From Shewanella insulae (GTDB taxonomy: Bacteria > Pseudomonadota > Gammaproteobacteria > Enterobacterales > Shewanellaceae): DNA of 64,000 nucleotides. The position numbers and the translations under genes were made by a program. The stretch covers positions 1 to 64,000 of the forward strand of contig NZ_WRPA01000017.1 in assembly GCF_009831655.1 (NCBI RefSeq), read 5' to 3'. The notes below the pieces were generated by a model. That model searched no databases and had not been told where the DNA came from. It worked only from the letters and a program-made list of their open reading frames with translations. Position 1 is the stretch's first letter. Each line of letters begins with the position of its first letter. Shown here piece after piece: positions 1 to 10,083 of the stretch.

Positions 1-23
1 AGCCATGATCAAACTCTTCAATT
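1..23 (-). rRNA. rrs: 16S ribosomal RNA, 5' end only
   Basis: The reverse complement of the first 23 bases is the universal start of bacterial 16S rRNA, containing the 27F priming-site core AGAGTTTGATCATGGCT. Only the first two dozen bases of the gene lie in the window; the rest of the rRNA operon continues leftwards on the minus strand. The leader, boxA and two promoters described at 229-449 belong to it. Confidence 0.95.
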
Positions 24-228
24 AAAAGTTTTTTGATTCCTAAGAATCGACTCAATGAATTCTGATTCATATAAATGACTCGGAAGAATCATCTATATGT
101 TTGTACATATTGCTATGGACTCTCACTATCTCTAGTGAAACTAGATTTAGTAAATCATGCATTGAGATTTAAATCGTTTTCGATTAACTCAATACCTGTG
201 AGTGTCCACACAGATTTCTTGTTTTATC

Positions 229-241
229 TTGTTAAAGAGCA
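229..241 (-). promoter_or_regulatory. boxA antitermination site of the rRNA leader
   Basis: Read on the minus strand this is TGCTCTTTAACAA, identical to the classic boxA of gammaproteobacterial rRNA leaders, where NusB-NusE load to make RNA polymerase resistant to Rho. It lies between the promoters (299-449) and the 16S start (23), the expected order. Confidence 0.9.
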
Positions 242-298
242 TTGCATCGTGATTTTCGATGCCGCCGTCGGCGCCGGGCCGTTGGCTTAGGGATGCGT

Positions 299-326
299 AT
301 TCTACACTTCCCGATGTCGGCGTCAA
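299..326 (-). promoter_or_regulatory. rRNA operon promoter P2 (proximal)
   Basis: On the minus strand there is TTGACG (321-326), a 16-base spacer and TAGAAT (299-304). Strong sigma-70 similarity and its position between P1 and the leader fit the proximal promoter of an rRNA operon. Assignment is by sequence match only. Confidence 0.8.
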
Positions 327-421
327 GTGATTTTTAAGAAGTTTTTCAACTTTTCACTCGAACCATCTGAAGGCTGTTATCGTCGCTAAGTAGCGCCGTT
401 TGCCGTGTCAGTGGGAGCGCC

Positions 422-449
422 ATTATAGGGAGCCAAATCTTTTACGCAA
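422..449 (-). promoter_or_regulatory. rRNA operon promoter P1 (distal) with UP-like A/T tract
   Basis: On the minus strand there is TTGCGT (444-449), a 16-base spacer and a perfect TATAAT (422-427), followed by the GC-rich discriminator GGCGCTCCC. The sequence just upstream (about 450-475) is A/T-rich, like an UP element. A short spacer and GC discriminator are typical of stringently controlled rRNA P1 promoters. Confidence 0.8.
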
Positions 450-501
450 GGGCTTTTTTAAAGAAAAGTGCTACTTTTGCATTGTTTGAACGCTTTTTCG
501 C

Positions 502-530
502 CTGACTAGCCAATTTTTCCCCATTATACT
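502..530 (+). promoter_or_regulatory. probable sigma-70 promoter for yrdA
   Basis: CTGACT (502-507), a 17-base spacer and TATACT (525-530) precede the yrdA start by about 40 bases. It is divergent from the rRNA promoters. The match is good at -10 and moderate at -35. Confidence 0.5.
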
Positions 531-570
531 GGGTGACCCACACTCATTTGGCCGTTTTAAGGATCTAGCC

Positions 571-1128
571 ATGACAAAATCTATCCGTGCCTATAAGGGC
601 GTTAGCCCACAATTTGATGCCAGTGTGTATATTGATGAAGCCTGTGTACTCGTCGGTGATATTGCATTAGACACAGATGCCAGCGTCTGGCCCATGGTGG
701 CGGCGCGAGGCGATGTTAATCACATCCGCATTGGTAAACGTTCAAACGTGCAAGATGGCACTGTATTGCATGTGACCCGTAAGTCGGCCAACCGCCCCGA
801 GGGTCATCCATTACTTATCGGCGATGATGTCACCATAGGCCATAAGGCAATGTTGCATGGTTGCCGAGTCGGTAACCGTATCCTTATCGGCATGGGCGCC
901 ATCATACTGGACGGCGCGGTGATTGAAGATGACGTGATCTTAGGTGCTGGTTCTTTGGTGCCACCCGGAAAGATACTGGAGAGTGGTCACCTTTATGTAG
1001 GCAGCCCAGCTAAGAAGGTAAGAGCACTGACAGAGGCTGAGATAAACTTCCTACCCGAGTCGGCCGACAACTATGTCCGCCTGAAAAATGAATACATTGA
1101 AGAGGCGTTACAGGATTTGCCGACCTAG
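571..1128 (+). CDS. yrdA: gamma-carbonic anhydrase-like hexapeptide-repeat protein
   Basis: This 185-residue protein belongs to the left-handed beta-helix YrdA/CaiE group related to gamma-carbonic anhydrase. Hexapeptide repeats run from about residue 25 to 135 (for example IGDDVTIGHKAMLHG). Three histidines, His67, His91 and His96, have the spacing of the zinc ligands of gamma-carbonic anhydrases, so a metal site looks intact. YrdA homologues are cytoplasmic trimers; their physiological reaction is not well settled and carbonic anhydrase activity is not assured. The gene sits alone on the plus strand between the rRNA promoters and the convergent DUF1488 gene, the usual neighbourhood of yrdA near aroE. 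Confidence 0.9.
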   Translation: MTKSIRAYKGVSPQFDASVYIDEACVLVGDIALDTDASVWPMVAARGDVNHIRIGKRSNVQDGTVLHVTRKSANRPEGHPLLIGDDVTIGHKAMLHGCRVGNRILIGMGAIILDGAVIEDDVILGAGSLVPPGKILESGHLYVGSPAKKVRALTEAEINFLPESADNYVRLKNEYIEEALQDLPT

Positions 1129-1262
1129 GCGATTCTCGGCTGCTTGGGCCTAGCTAAGCCTTAACGAGTTAGACCTTAAAAAGCCTGGATTTAGAAGGCG
1201 TCGATGCTTAGGCGCCTCTATGCCAGCATTAAGTCGTCAGTGACGAGAGCTGGAAGCGCAAA

Positions 1263-1535
1263 CTAGTCGACACGTTCCACCTGTATATGGCCTTGAACGT
1301 CAAACGCCTCCTGCTCGATCAACTTTTCCGCCTGCTCCTCGATATCGAAACGAAACTGCTCAAACAGCGACAGCGCCTGTTCGCTGTTGTTAATCTTCTC
1401 GGCCGCCAGATGCTCGAGCACCTTCAGCCCTATATAGCAGTCGATCAACACCCCCTGCTGCTGCGCCGTAAAGTGAATCGCATTTAGCTGAGCGTCCCAG
1501 GTCAATTGCTCGGTAAATATGATGCTTTGATTCAT
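1263..1535 (-). CDS. DUF1488 family protein
   Basis: A 90-residue acidic protein resembling the DUF1488 family, whose members are commonly encoded next to aroE. It begins MNQSIIFTEQ and has no signal peptide, membrane segment or catalytic motif that I can see. It starts 38 bases after the aroE stop on the same strand, so it is probably co-transcribed with aroE. The function is unknown; the family assignment rests on size, N-terminal pattern and neighbours. Confidence 0.8.
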   Translation of the reverse strand: MNQSIIFTEQLTWDAQLNAIHFTAQQQGVLIDCYIGLKVLEHLAAEKINNSEQALSLFEQFRFDIEEQAEKLIEQEAFDVQGHIQVERVD

Positions 1536-1573
1536 GGCCCATTACTCCTGTTGCCAATCGATATAAGTACTTA

Positions 1574-2413
1574 TCACGCCTGCTCCGCGAGTTCACTACG
1601 CAACTTTGCCAGTACAGGCTCGACGGCAGGCTCGACGCCACGCCAGATGGCAAAGCTCTTTGCCGCCTGTCCCACCAGCATACCCAGGCCATCGATCGCC
1701 TCGCCCGCGCCCTGGTCTAAGGCCCAGCGATTAAAGGCTGTCACCTCCCTGCCATACATCATATCGTAGCAGATGCTATGGGCGGCGATAATCGCTTGAG
1801 GCAGATTCGGCAGCTCGCCACTCAGGCTGGCAGAGGTTGAGTTGATCACTACATCGAAGCTATGGGTTAACGCTTCCAAGGTACAAGCCTTCACCTGACC
1901 ATAGGCCTTAAATGCCTCGGCCAGTTGCTCCGCCTTGCTGTGGGTGCGGTTATGTATTGTCAAAGATGCAATACCGGCATTCAGTAGCGGCAATATGGCA
2001 CCACGGGCGGCGCCGCCTGCACCGATAAGCAAGACGTTTTTACCGCTTAAGGAGCCTATGTGACGCTCGAGATCCGCCACCAACCCCAAGCCATCGGTAT
2101 TATCACCCTTGATGCGGCCATCGGTCAGGCGAGTGAGGGTGTTCACCGCGCCAGCTAGCCTCGCCTCGTCGCCCAGGCAATCACACAAGGCGTAGGCCTG
2201 CTCTTTGAATGGCAGGGTCACGTTGGCCCCCTTGCCACCATGTTCGAAGAAAGCTTGCAGAGACTCGGCGAAACCATCGAGGGGCGCCAAGATAGCTTCA
2301 TATTGCAGCGACTCGCCCGTCGACAGGGCGAAAGCCTGATGAATAGCGGGGGATTTACTATGCCCTATGGGATGGCCAAATACGGCGTATCTATCTTGCA
2401 CCTGCTGCGTCAT
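1574..2413 (-). CDS. aroE: shikimate 5-dehydrogenase
   Basis: AroE catalyses the NADPH-dependent reduction of 3-dehydroshikimate to shikimate in the aromatic amino acid pathway. From the chosen ATG the protein is 279 residues, close to the family norm. The N-terminus [14 protein letters not shown] carries the substrate-binding serine pair, and the Rossmann motif GAGGAARG and the [10 protein letters not shown] segment identify the NADP-binding domain. The frame is open to 2488, but those extra 25 residues lack family character, so the start at 2413 is preferred even though its ribosome-binding site is weak. The DUF1488 gene follows. Confidence 0.93.
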   Translation of the reverse strand: MTQQVQDRYAVFGHPIGHSKSPAIHQAFALSTGESLQYEAILAPLDGFAESLQAFFEHGGKGANVTLPFKEQAYALCDCLGDEARLAGAVNTLTRLTDGRIKGDNTDGLGLVADLERHIGSLSGKNVLLIGAGGAARGAILPLLNAGIASLTIHNRTHSKAEQLAEAFKAYGQVKACTLEALTHSFDVVINSTSASLSGELPNLPQAIIAAHSICYDMMYGREVTAFNRWALDQGAGEAIDGLGMLVGQAAKSFAIWRGVEPAVEPVLAKLRSELAEQA

Positions 2414-2589
2414 GGGGAAATTGTCTCTGTTTGCTCCGATTGCGCCCAGTCTACTGAGCTTTTTCGGTGAAGCAAAGGGCGCTACCATGCAATTTCTTCA
2501 GGGAAACTTGGATTGATTGCCACCGGAGAATCCGCTAGTGTGCCGCTTGATATTCAAAATCGGTAAATCAGAGCCCGCGAGAGAGTCAG

Positions 2590-3018
2590 ATGAAGTGGTT
2601 AAAAAAGATGATGGCTAAGCCTTCGGCCGAGCGTGATCCTCAGCAATCGAACGCCTATGACAGAATTGGTGGAGAGAAGGTGATTCGGGCGCTTGCCAAG
2701 CAGTTTTACCATCAGATGCAGACCAACCCAGATACCCAGGCCTTGCTGGCCATGCACAGAGCTCCCATTGCCGAGTCGGAGCAGAAGCTGTTCGAATTTC
2801 TCAGCGGCTGGCTTGGCGGCCCGCAGCTGTTTCATCAACGTCATGGCCATCCTGCCCTGCGCGCCAGACACATGCCCTTTAGCATAGACGAGACGATGCG
2901 CGATCAATGGCTACTCTGCATGCAGCGGGCATTGGCGATAGAGATCAAAGAGCCGCAGCATAGGGAGGCTATCTACCAAGCGATCTCGACGCTCGCCGAC
3001 CATATGCGCAATCAATGA
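2590..3018 (+). CDS. truncated hemoglobin, group II-like
   Basis: A 142-residue 2-on-2 globin. The pattern HPALRARHMPF around residues 87-97 is the F-helix signature of group II (trHbO) globins, making His94 the likely proximal haem ligand; Tyr40 in the B helix is the expected B10 tyrosine. An N-terminal extension of about 20 charged residues precedes the globin fold. Such proteins bind O2 or NO, with roles in NO or redox handling proposed in some species. It lies on the plus strand between two minus-strand genes and ends head-to-head with hemF, the haem-biosynthesis oxidase, with a shared terminator hairpin between them. Confidence 0.88.
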   Translation: MKWLKKMMAKPSAERDPQQSNAYDRIGGEKVIRALAKQFYHQMQTNPDTQALLAMHRAPIAESEQKLFEFLSGWLGGPQLFHQRHGHPALRARHMPFSIDETMRDQWLLCMQRALAIEIKEPQHREAIYQAISTLADHMRNQ

Positions 3019-3064
3019 TCTCATTGCCTTGATGTCAATGTCATTGATTTCATCACCAAAGAAA

Positions 3065-3087
3065 AAAGGGCTCATTGGAGCCCTTTT
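3065..3087. terminator. bidirectional Rho-independent terminator
   Basis: The hairpin AAGGGCTC-ATTG-GAGCCCTT is flanked by A-run and T-run on its two sides, so it can stop both the globin transcript (plus) and the hemF transcript (minus). Confidence 0.85.
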
Positions 3088-3104
3088 TCTATTGGCCTTA
3101 TGCC

Positions 3105-4028
<924 letters not shown>

Positions 4029-4034
4029 TTATGG

Positions 4035-4592
4035 TTATCGTAAAATCTTTCCGCTAATCACATCTATTATGGTCGACGGCTTAGGCTCAACGCCCAGGCT
4101 ACCGGCCACCAGGCCATCTATCTTGCCATCAAACTGACGGTTAACTTCCTCTGGGGTCAAGGCGGGCTCTTCCCCGGTCAGGTTGGCACTGGTCGAGACG
4201 ATGGGCTTACCCAGCGCCTGACACAACGCCTGCACGCCAGGATGATTGGAGACGCGTACGGCGAGGGAATCGAACTGACCGCTCAAGAGGCTAGAGAGCC
4301 CGGGGCGTTTCGGCATGATGAAGGTAAAGGGGCCAGGCCACTTGTCGAAGGCCGACTGCAACTGCGCCTCGGTGAGGACAGAACTGTCGATATAGGGCGT
4401 TAACTGATTGAAATCGCTGGCGACCAAGATCAAACCTTTCTGCCACGGACGCTGCTTTAAATCCAGCAGCTTCTGAATCGCCTCATCATTGTCGGGGTCA
4501 CAACCCAGCCCATAAACGGCCTCTGTCGGATAGGCTATGACGCCTCCTTGCAGTACCGTTTCAACCAGGGCAGCGGGATCTTGCTGTAACAT
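4035..4592 (-). CDS. tsaC: threonylcarbamoyl-AMP synthase
   Basis: A 185-residue YrdC/Sua5-family protein that makes threonylcarbamoyl-AMP from threonine, bicarbonate and ATP for the t6A37 modification of ANN-decoding tRNAs. Seen here are the KRPWQKG substrate-binding block near residues 45-55 and the [11 protein letters not shown] motif near residue 135. It is the short YrdC form without the Sua5 C-terminal domain. An AAGG sequence precedes the ATG. It lies between the zinc-ribbon gene and hemF on the same strand, as in many gammaproteobacteria. Confidence 0.94.
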   Translation of the reverse strand: MLQQDPAALVETVLQGGVIAYPTEAVYGLGCDPDNDEAIQKLLDLKQRPWQKGLILVASDFNQLTPYIDSSVLTEAQLQSAFDKWPGPFTFIMPKRPGLSSLLSGQFDSLAVRVSNHPGVQALCQALGKPIVSTSANLTGEEPALTPEEVNRQFDGKIDGLVAGSLGVEPKPSTIIDVISGKILR

Positions 4593-4694
4593 GTCGCCTT
4601 ACCTTTCTATGTTCAACGGGTCGACTTGACCCTATGGGTCGAGATTATACAGACAAAGCTAATACGAACAATGGCGGCAAAGGGTAAATAGGCC

Positions 4695-5258
4695 CTACAG
4701 CGGACGCTTGTACTTACAGCTCTTTTGAGGACACTCCAGACGCATGCCGGCGGCCCCTTTGCGCTCGACTAAGATACCGAAACCACAATCTGGACAGGTT
4801 TCCTGCACGGGAGGGAAATTTACCAAGAACTTGCACTTAGGGTAGGCACTACAGGCATAGAAGCTTTTGCCAAAGCGGCTGGTTCTATGCTCCATCACCC
4901 CTTTATGACAGTTGGGACAGGTAACGGCCTCGGCGGGATCTTCCTGATCATGCTTCTCGATATGCTTGCAGTCTGGATAACGGGTGCAACCGATGAAGAT
5001 ACCGAAACGACCCGACTTTACCGCCAGCTCGGCGCCGCATTCGGGGCACTCTGAGCCTTCTATCACCTGGGTCTCGATCGCCTCGTGATGGACCAGGGGC
5101 CGGGTGTAGTCACAGCTGGGATAGTTGTTACAGCCGATGAATCCACCATGCTTACTGTTTTTCACCGATAGCTCACAGCCACACTTAGGGCAGAGTTCAT
5201 ACTCTTTCTCCAGTGCATGCTCGTGTGAACTAAACAGTTGATCATCTATCTTAGACAT
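4695..5258 (-). CDS. TopA-type zinc-ribbon protein (YrdD-like)
   Basis: A 187-residue protein made almost wholly of four topoisomerase I C-terminal zinc-ribbon repeats. Each has a CPxCG-like pair followed by a C-x-YPxC-like pair: CPKCG/YPSC, CPECG/YPDC, CPNCH/YPKC and a last CPDCG/CPQKSC. There is no topoisomerase catalytic domain. The repeats suggest single-stranded nucleic acid binding. It begins the probable minus-strand operon with tsaC and hemF, the standard yrdD context. The precise function is not known. Confidence 0.85.
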   Translation of the reverse strand: MSKIDDQLFSSHEHALEKEYELCPKCGCELSVKNSKHGGFIGCNNYPSCDYTRPLVHHEAIETQVIEGSECPECGAELAVKSGRFGIFIGCTRYPDCKHIEKHDQEDPAEAVTCPNCHKGVMEHRTSRFGKSFYACSAYPKCKFLVNFPPVQETCPDCGFGILVERKGAAGMRLECPQKSCKYKRPL

Positions 5259-5395
5259 GGTTTTCTCGACAGCCGGTGACTCTAGCTATTTTACCAAGCT
5301 CTGCAGCGCCTTGGGAATCGAATGTGCACTTAATTATAGCTAGTCTTCTTCATGGGATTGAAATATATTGTATGCAAAAATAATAAGGAGACCCT

Positions 5396-7201
5396 ATGTT
5401 GCGCCAATCCCTCTGCGCCCTCTTGCTCGTCGGCACCAGCCTCTTGGTGGGCTGCAGCGTCACTGCCCCAGGACAGATAGCCCCAAGACAAGCAGATTCG
5501 AGCTTTATCAATGATCTAAGCACCTTGCCGTCACAGCGGCTCTTCAGCCATGACAACCCCCTGCTCGATACCGCCAGCTTAGCTAAGGCAGTACGAGCCA
5601 TAGCCCAAAGCCAGGATGAGGCAAGCCTTGACGCCCTGCTCTATTACCTTAGAGCCTTTAGCTATTTCGGCCCCATGGATAAGCTGACAGATGCCGAATA
5701 CGCAGCGCTGACAGGCGCCTTGAACAGGCTTGGGGATAGTCCGTTGATTCTAGAGTCACCCAGATTACAGGAGCACTTCGCGGTCACCCTTTATCGCTAC
5801 TATGGCATTGATAACAAAGAAGACAAAGTAAATGACCAGCGCGCCGAGCAGCTTGCTAGCTTGCTTCCCCTGCTGAATCAGCAACTAAAGAGAACCGCAA
5901 AACAATCCCCTAGCCAGGCAACAGACTATGCCCTGTGGGAGACCCTGAGAGCCTATGGCATGCTGCTCAATGTCGGGCGAAAACAACCTGATGGCGCGCT
6001 CAATAAGCAGCTGATCGCCGCCGAACTAGATAAAGTTTTGCTCGACTTTGCGGCCTCTACACAAAGCCTGCGTGATCAGCAAGACTGGCCGAGAGCCAAT
6101 GCCTATTGGGCGCTTGGCCTCTATCGCCTTGCGCTCCCCAGCGGCGAAGAGGGCAAGATCACCCCAGCCGAACAGGCACTGGACGATGCCATGGTAAGAC
6201 TCGCCGAGCAAGATGTCGCCCAGCGGGGCGAGGCCGCCAAGGCCACCTATACCTTGGGCTATCATGTGAACGCCTTCGCCGGCCAGGAGGCCTGTAGGGA
6301 TCGCGGCACTGTCTGTCTGCTCCCCGAGTTGTCGCAAGTCTTACCCATACGCCATCAGTGTTCGGATAGCCTGTATATCCTGGCGCAAGATCTCACCCCA
6401 GATGAACTAAGTATCAGCTGCACTAAGCTCACCTCACAGGAAGCCGACTTTCATCGACTGCTCAAGACTCAGCATCAGCCTACCGCCAACGATAACAATG
6501 ACGCGCTACAGGTAGTGGCCTTCAAGAATTGGAGCCAATACAACGCCTACGGCCAATTGCTGTTCGACATAAGCACGGATAACGGCGGCATGTATATCGA
6601 AGGCACGCCGTCGAATCCCGATAATCAGGCCAGCTTCTTCGCCTACAGACAGTTTTGGATCGCGTCTGAGTTTGCCATCTGGAACCTGAATCATGAATAT
6701 GTGCATTATCTCGACGGCCGCTTCGTGAAATACGGCGGTTTCGGCCATTTCCCGCGCAAGCTGGTGTGGTGGTCGGAAGGGCTGGCCGAGTACGTCTCCA
6801 AGGGCAATAACAATCCATCGACCCTAAAGGTGATCAAGGAAAAACTCGCTGAGGCGCCGGATCTCAAGACCATCTTCGCCACAGAATATAAGGATGGCCT
6901 CGACAGAACCTATAAGTGGAGTTACATGGCCATCCGCTTCCTGGCCGAACATCATCCCGAAGCCTTGGTACGCCTGAGCCATTACCTGAAGACAGACTAT
7001 TTTGAGGGGTATGAGAAACTGCTCGATGAGCTCGCTCAGCAGCAAAGTGCATTTTCAAATTGGCTAACCGAGCAGGTTGCCCAGTTTGAGGAAAATGACG
7101 CGGATAAGGCGCCCAAGATAAACAAGCTTAATCGTTACGCCTATCGCGATTATCTGATGCCGACCCATCTTAAGTTAGACGAGGCCCATCAACATTTTTA
7201 A
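5396..7201 (+). CDS. lipoprotein, M9-family collagenase-like metallopeptidase
   Basis: A 601-residue predicted lipoprotein: the signal peptide ends in the lipobox LLVGC with Cys at residue 20. The C-terminal third carries the zinc motif HEYVHYLDGRF (His433, Glu434, His437) and the downstream WWSEGLAEY with Glu461 as third ligand, the arrangement of Vibrio-type M9 collagenases. The long N-terminal region (about 40-380) would be the M9 activator-like domain. PKD or collagen-binding domains, usual at the C-terminus of collagenases, are absent. Whether it cuts collagen or another envelope or extracellular protein cannot be told. Single-gene transcript, ended by the hairpin at 7232-7253. Confidence 0.87.
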   Translation: MLRQSLCALLLVGTSLLVGCSVTAPGQIAPRQADSSFINDLSTLPSQRLFSHDNPLLDTASLAKAVRAIAQSQDEASLDALLYYLRAFSYFGPMDKLTDAEYAALTGALNRLGDSPLILESPRLQEHFAVTLYRYYGIDNKEDKVNDQRAEQLASLLPLLNQQLKRTAKQSPSQATDYALWETLRAYGMLLNVGRKQPDGALNKQLIAAELDKVLLDFAASTQSLRDQQDWPRANAYWALGLYRLALPSGEEGKITPAEQALDDAMVRLAEQDVAQRGEAAKATYTLGYHVNAFAGQEACRDRGTVCLLPELSQVLPIRHQCSDSLYILAQDLTPDELSISCTKLTSQEADFHRLLKTQHQPTANDNNDALQVVAFKNWSQYNAYGQLLFDISTDNGGMYIEGTPSNPDNQASFFAYRQFWIASEFAIWNLNHEYVHYLDGRFVKYGGFGHFPRKLVWWSEGLAEYVSKGNNNPSTLKVIKEKLAEAPDLKTIFATEYKDGLDRTYKWSYMAIRFLAEHHPEALVRLSHYLKTDYFEGYEKLLDELAQQQSAFSNWLTEQVAQFEENDADKAPKINKLNRYAYRDYLMPTHLKLDEAHQHF

Positions 7202-7231
7202 TCGAACCTCCTTCTTCGATGCCAAATTAAA

Positions 7232-7253
7232 AAAGGAGGCTCAGGCCTCCTTT
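7232..7253. terminator. bidirectional Rho-independent terminator
   Basis: AAAGGAGGC-TCAG-GCCTCCTTT flanked by A-run and T-run, placed between the convergent collagenase-like gene and smg; it can serve both. Confidence 0.85.
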
Positions 7254-7276
7254 CTTTTAAATCCGAATCGAGTCAA

Positions 7277-7750
7277 TTAGGAGTGTAGCCGACCATCGGG
7301 TTGCTCGAAGATCAGATCCTCCATCTGCTCATAGGCAGACTCGTTACCCGGCACATTGAACAACACCATGAGGATCACCCACTTAAGGTCTTCCAGGATC
7401 AAAGCAGGTTCGTCCAGCTCCATCACGCGATCGATCACCATCTCGCGCAGCTCGACATTAAGCACCTTAATCTGTTCTAAGAAGAGCAGGAAACCACGAC
7501 ACTCGACATCTAACTTCTCCATCTCGGCCTGAGTATAGATACGGAAGGAGTGTTGATCATGATTACATAGGTAGGGTTGATCACTTTCTTGTAGCGATGC
7601 CAGGTGTTCCAACCAGGACAAGGCCTTGATAATCGCCGATTGATGAAAACCCGCGCGTGTCAGCTCTTGGGTCAACTCATCTTCATCGACTAGTAACTCG
7701 ACCTCACTGTGCACATAGTTTTCAAATAGATACATGAGGATATCGAACAT
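7277..7750 (-). CDS. smg: Smg family protein (DUF494)
   Basis: A 157-residue protein with the DUF494/Smg N-terminus [16 protein letters not shown]. It is mostly helical and acidic, with no known catalytic motif; Smg proteins are found next to dprA across proteobacteria and their role is unsettled. It begins two bases after the dprA stop, so the two are almost certainly translated from one message. Confidence 0.92.
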   Translation of the reverse strand: MFDILMYLFENYVHSEVELLVDEDELTQELTRAGFHQSAIIKALSWLEHLASLQESDQPYLCNHDQHSFRIYTQAEMEKLDVECRGFLLFLEQIKVLNVELREMVIDRVMELDEPALILEDLKWVILMVLFNVPGNESAYEQMEDLIFEQPDGRLHS

Positions 7751-7752
7751 GG

Positions 7753-8772
7753 CTAGCTCCTCTTAAGTCTTATATAACCACCGGGTACAGCTGAAACCCA
7801 ACCTTGAAGTTCAAGTTCAAGCAACTGCTCTAATACTAGCTCTATCGTTTTTCCACTATGCTCGACCACCACATCTAATGGTGTGGCCTCATAGCCTACA
7901 CTAGCTAACAGCGAGGCAAATGGCAAATCAGAAGCTAACTCCTCCCCTATATGGTGACGACGATGCAACTCTTCAAGGTGAAATTTTGATAAAGCTGCAA
8001 CCTCTTCGATAATATCGGCGGCGCACTCCACCAACTTAGCACCATCTCGTAACAAATCATGACAACCCTGATGATCCCCCGCCAGGATATTACCCGGCAC
8101 GGCAAACACCTCGCGACCCTGCTCCAGCGCGAGACGCGCAGTGATAAGTGAGCCACTCCTGCGCGCCGCCTCGACCACGAGTACGCCAAGCGACAACCCG
8201 CTGATGATACGATTGCGCTTGGGAAAGTTGCCCGCGTAGGGTTTCATCTGAGGCCAGAACTCGCTAAGCACACAGCCCCTCTGCTGGATCTTCTCGTAGA
8301 TGGGTTTGTGACGCTTGGGGTAGACGACATCTATTCCTGTGCCCAACACGGCCAAGGTCACGCCATCCATGTCTAATACCCCTTGATGGGCCGCACCGTC
8401 GATGCCGGCGGCCATGCCACTGATCACCGCAACCTTAGCTGCGGCGAGTTCCTGAGCCAGTTGATAACTTGCGGCTAATCCCGATTGAGACGCGGCGCGG
8501 CTGCCCACCATGGCAATGCTGGGATGCACCATGGCATTAATGTCGCCCTTGGCAAATAGGATCGGCGGCGGGTCGTTAATCTGCAGCAGGAGGCTGGGAT
8601 AGAGAGCATCTTGGGGGCAGAGAATATGGTGGTGAGATGCGGCATCTTGCCATGCAAGCGCGTGTTCGACCAGGGAGAAATCGGGGGACAGCTTAGCCGT
8701 CAATAGACGCTCAGGCAGGGGTAAGGCATCGGGTTCATGCTCCAGCCTTTGCCTGAGCTCTGCTACATCCAT
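7753..8772 (-). CDS. dprA: DNA-processing protein DprA
   Basis: DprA binds incoming single-stranded DNA and loads RecA during natural transformation. The Rossmann-like core is evident: [10 protein letters not shown] near residue 92, [13 protein letters not shown] near 119 and [18 protein letters not shown] near 181. A winged-helix-like C-terminus (about 280-339) follows. From the ATG at 8772 the protein has 339 residues, but the frame continues upstream with VSAVPGLGPARVKQLL, a helix-hairpin-helix-like segment typical of DprA N-termini. No ATG, GTG or TTG exists in that extension before the stop at about 8867, so the true start may be non-canonical (ATC at 8856 or CTG at 8844). The LysM gene lies immediately upstream. 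Confidence 0.9.
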   Translation of the reverse strand: MDVAELRQRLEHEPDALPLPERLLTAKLSPDFSLVEHALAWQDAASHHHILCPQDALYPSLLLQINDPPPILFAKGDINAMVHPSIAMVGSRAASQSGLAASYQLAQELAAAKVAVISGMAAGIDGAAHQGVLDMDGVTLAVLGTGIDVVYPKRHKPIYEKIQQRGCVLSEFWPQMKPYAGNFPKRNRIISGLSLGVLVVEAARRSGSLITARLALEQGREVFAVPGNILAGDHQGCHDLLRDGAKLVECAADIIEEVAALSKFHLEELHRRHHIGEELASDLPFASLLASVGYEATPLDVVVEHSGKTIELVLEQLLELELQGWVSAVPGGYIRLKRS

Positions 8773-8860
8773 GTAGTTTAATAATTGTTTAACCCGGGCC
8801 GGTCCTAACCCGGGTACTGCAGAAACAACTAGCCAGTCGACCAGCTTGTCGTCGATGGCA

Positions 8861-9958
8861 CTATTCGCTCGCTAACAGGGTATCCGGTTGCAGCAACTTG
8901 TCATTCACACGCACAGGCTTCTCGTTGATCAGAATCAGTCCCATGCTGACACGGTCGAACACCTTGAAGACCATCAGCTTACCACGATAGATATCCGGCA
9001 TCTTCACCGCGTTATCGGAAGAGATATTTGCCAGCAGCTCCTCATAGGCGCTGCGGTCCTTAGGTTGTACCGGCTTGCCGTCACCGTCGATCACCACCTC
9101 GGCACCGTCCCGGAAAATAGAGAACACATGACCAGGCTCGACGCCGTCTTGGCTACCACGGTCTATATAGACCACATCCAGTTTACCCATGGCGCGCACA
9201 TCTTTTTCTGAGGCGAGCACTGTGCCGGGCGTCGTCGCCGCCTTAGGCATAAAGTAGGCCGACATCAGCGAATCATCTTCGATAGGCAACACACGATAGC
9301 CCGCCTTGGTCTCACGCATATTGCTCAGCAAACGCACCTTAGAAACAGGGCCAGACTCTATGACGCGGCCACTGGCAGTCAGAATCACCTCTAGCCCCAG
9401 CGCATCGCCGGACTCGGCATCTTCAAACTGACGTCCCTTGGCATAGACACCAAACTTATCGCCCAGGATGAGCTCACCTTGAACATAGATGACATCGTCT
9501 GTCACATGGTACCTGGACTCGCTCTCGCCGCCCATGACCATAGGCTGCTTATCGAACCACTCACCATCGACCACTCTATTTTGTACCAGGTAAGGCTGAA
9601 TCAGGCTGAGATCCACCGCAGGAATCGCGCCGCCTTTAGGCAGGACACGTCCTTCGGGACTCTTACGAATATGAGGCTTGACCACCAATCTGGGTTCGCC
9701 GTCGATAAAGACCAGGGTCAGTCTGTCTCCGGGATAGATAAGGTGAGGGTTGGCGATCTGTGGGTTAGCGCCCCAGAGCTTAGGCCAGCGCCAGGGATCC
9801 TTGAGAAATTGGGCTGAAATGTCCCAAAGGGTATCCCCTTTCTTCACCACATACGAATCGGGATGGCCAGACTTCAATGTCAAGGTATCCGCGACAACAA
9901 ACGAACTACTAAAAATCATTAAACCGAGTAAAATTAGTCGTTTCATGGGGGTATCCAT
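8861..9958 (-). CDS. LysM domain envelope protein
   Basis: A 365-residue secreted protein with a signal peptide (cleavage about residue 23, after VVA) and one LysM domain at about 33-85 (YVVKKGDTLWDISAQFLKD to YPGDRLTL) that should bind peptidoglycan. The remaining 280 residues are a conserved beta-rich region without known catalytic motif. AAAGGG eight bases before the codon at 9958 supports that start; a second ATG at 9946 is possible. The gene sits upstream of dprA and smg, and its stop overlaps the extended dprA frame. It is divergent from def. Confidence 0.88.
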   Translation of the reverse strand: MDTPMKRLILLGLMIFSSSFVVADTLTLKSGHPDSYVVKKGDTLWDISAQFLKDPWRWPKLWGANPQIANPHLIYPGDRLTLVFIDGEPRLVVKPHIRKSPEGRVLPKGGAIPAVDLSLIQPYLVQNRVVDGEWFDKQPMVMGGESESRYHVTDDVIYVQGELILGDKFGVYAKGRQFEDAESGDALGLEVILTASGRVIESGPVSKVRLLSNMRETKAGYRVLPIEDDSLMSAYFMPKAATTPGTVLASEKDVRAMGKLDVVYIDRGSQDGVEPGHVFSIFRDGAEVVIDGDGKPVQPKDRSAYEELLANISSDNAVKMPDIYRGKLMVFKVFDRVSMGLILINEKPVRVNDKLLQPDTLLASE

Positions 9959-10015
9959 GCTGTTTGCCCTTTATATAGAGCTTTTACTGTTATTGAATGC
10001 CACTAAGGATTAAAA

Positions 10016-10043
10016 TTAACCCATTAGCCTGAGTCAGTATAAC
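10016..10043 (+). promoter_or_regulatory. possible promoter for def-fmt-rsmB
   Basis: TTAACC (10016-10021), a 16-base spacer and TATAAC (10038-10043) lie about 40 bases before the def start in the divergent intergenic space. Moderate match to sigma-70. Confidence 0.35.
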
Positions 10044-10083
10044 CAACTGTCTCGAATTTGACAGACTTGTTAAGAGTTTATGT

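Noticed and set aside
75..290. A 71-codon frame across the 16S leader
   Set aside because: It covers the rRNA leader and boxA on the opposite strand; no ribosome-binding site or protein-like composition.
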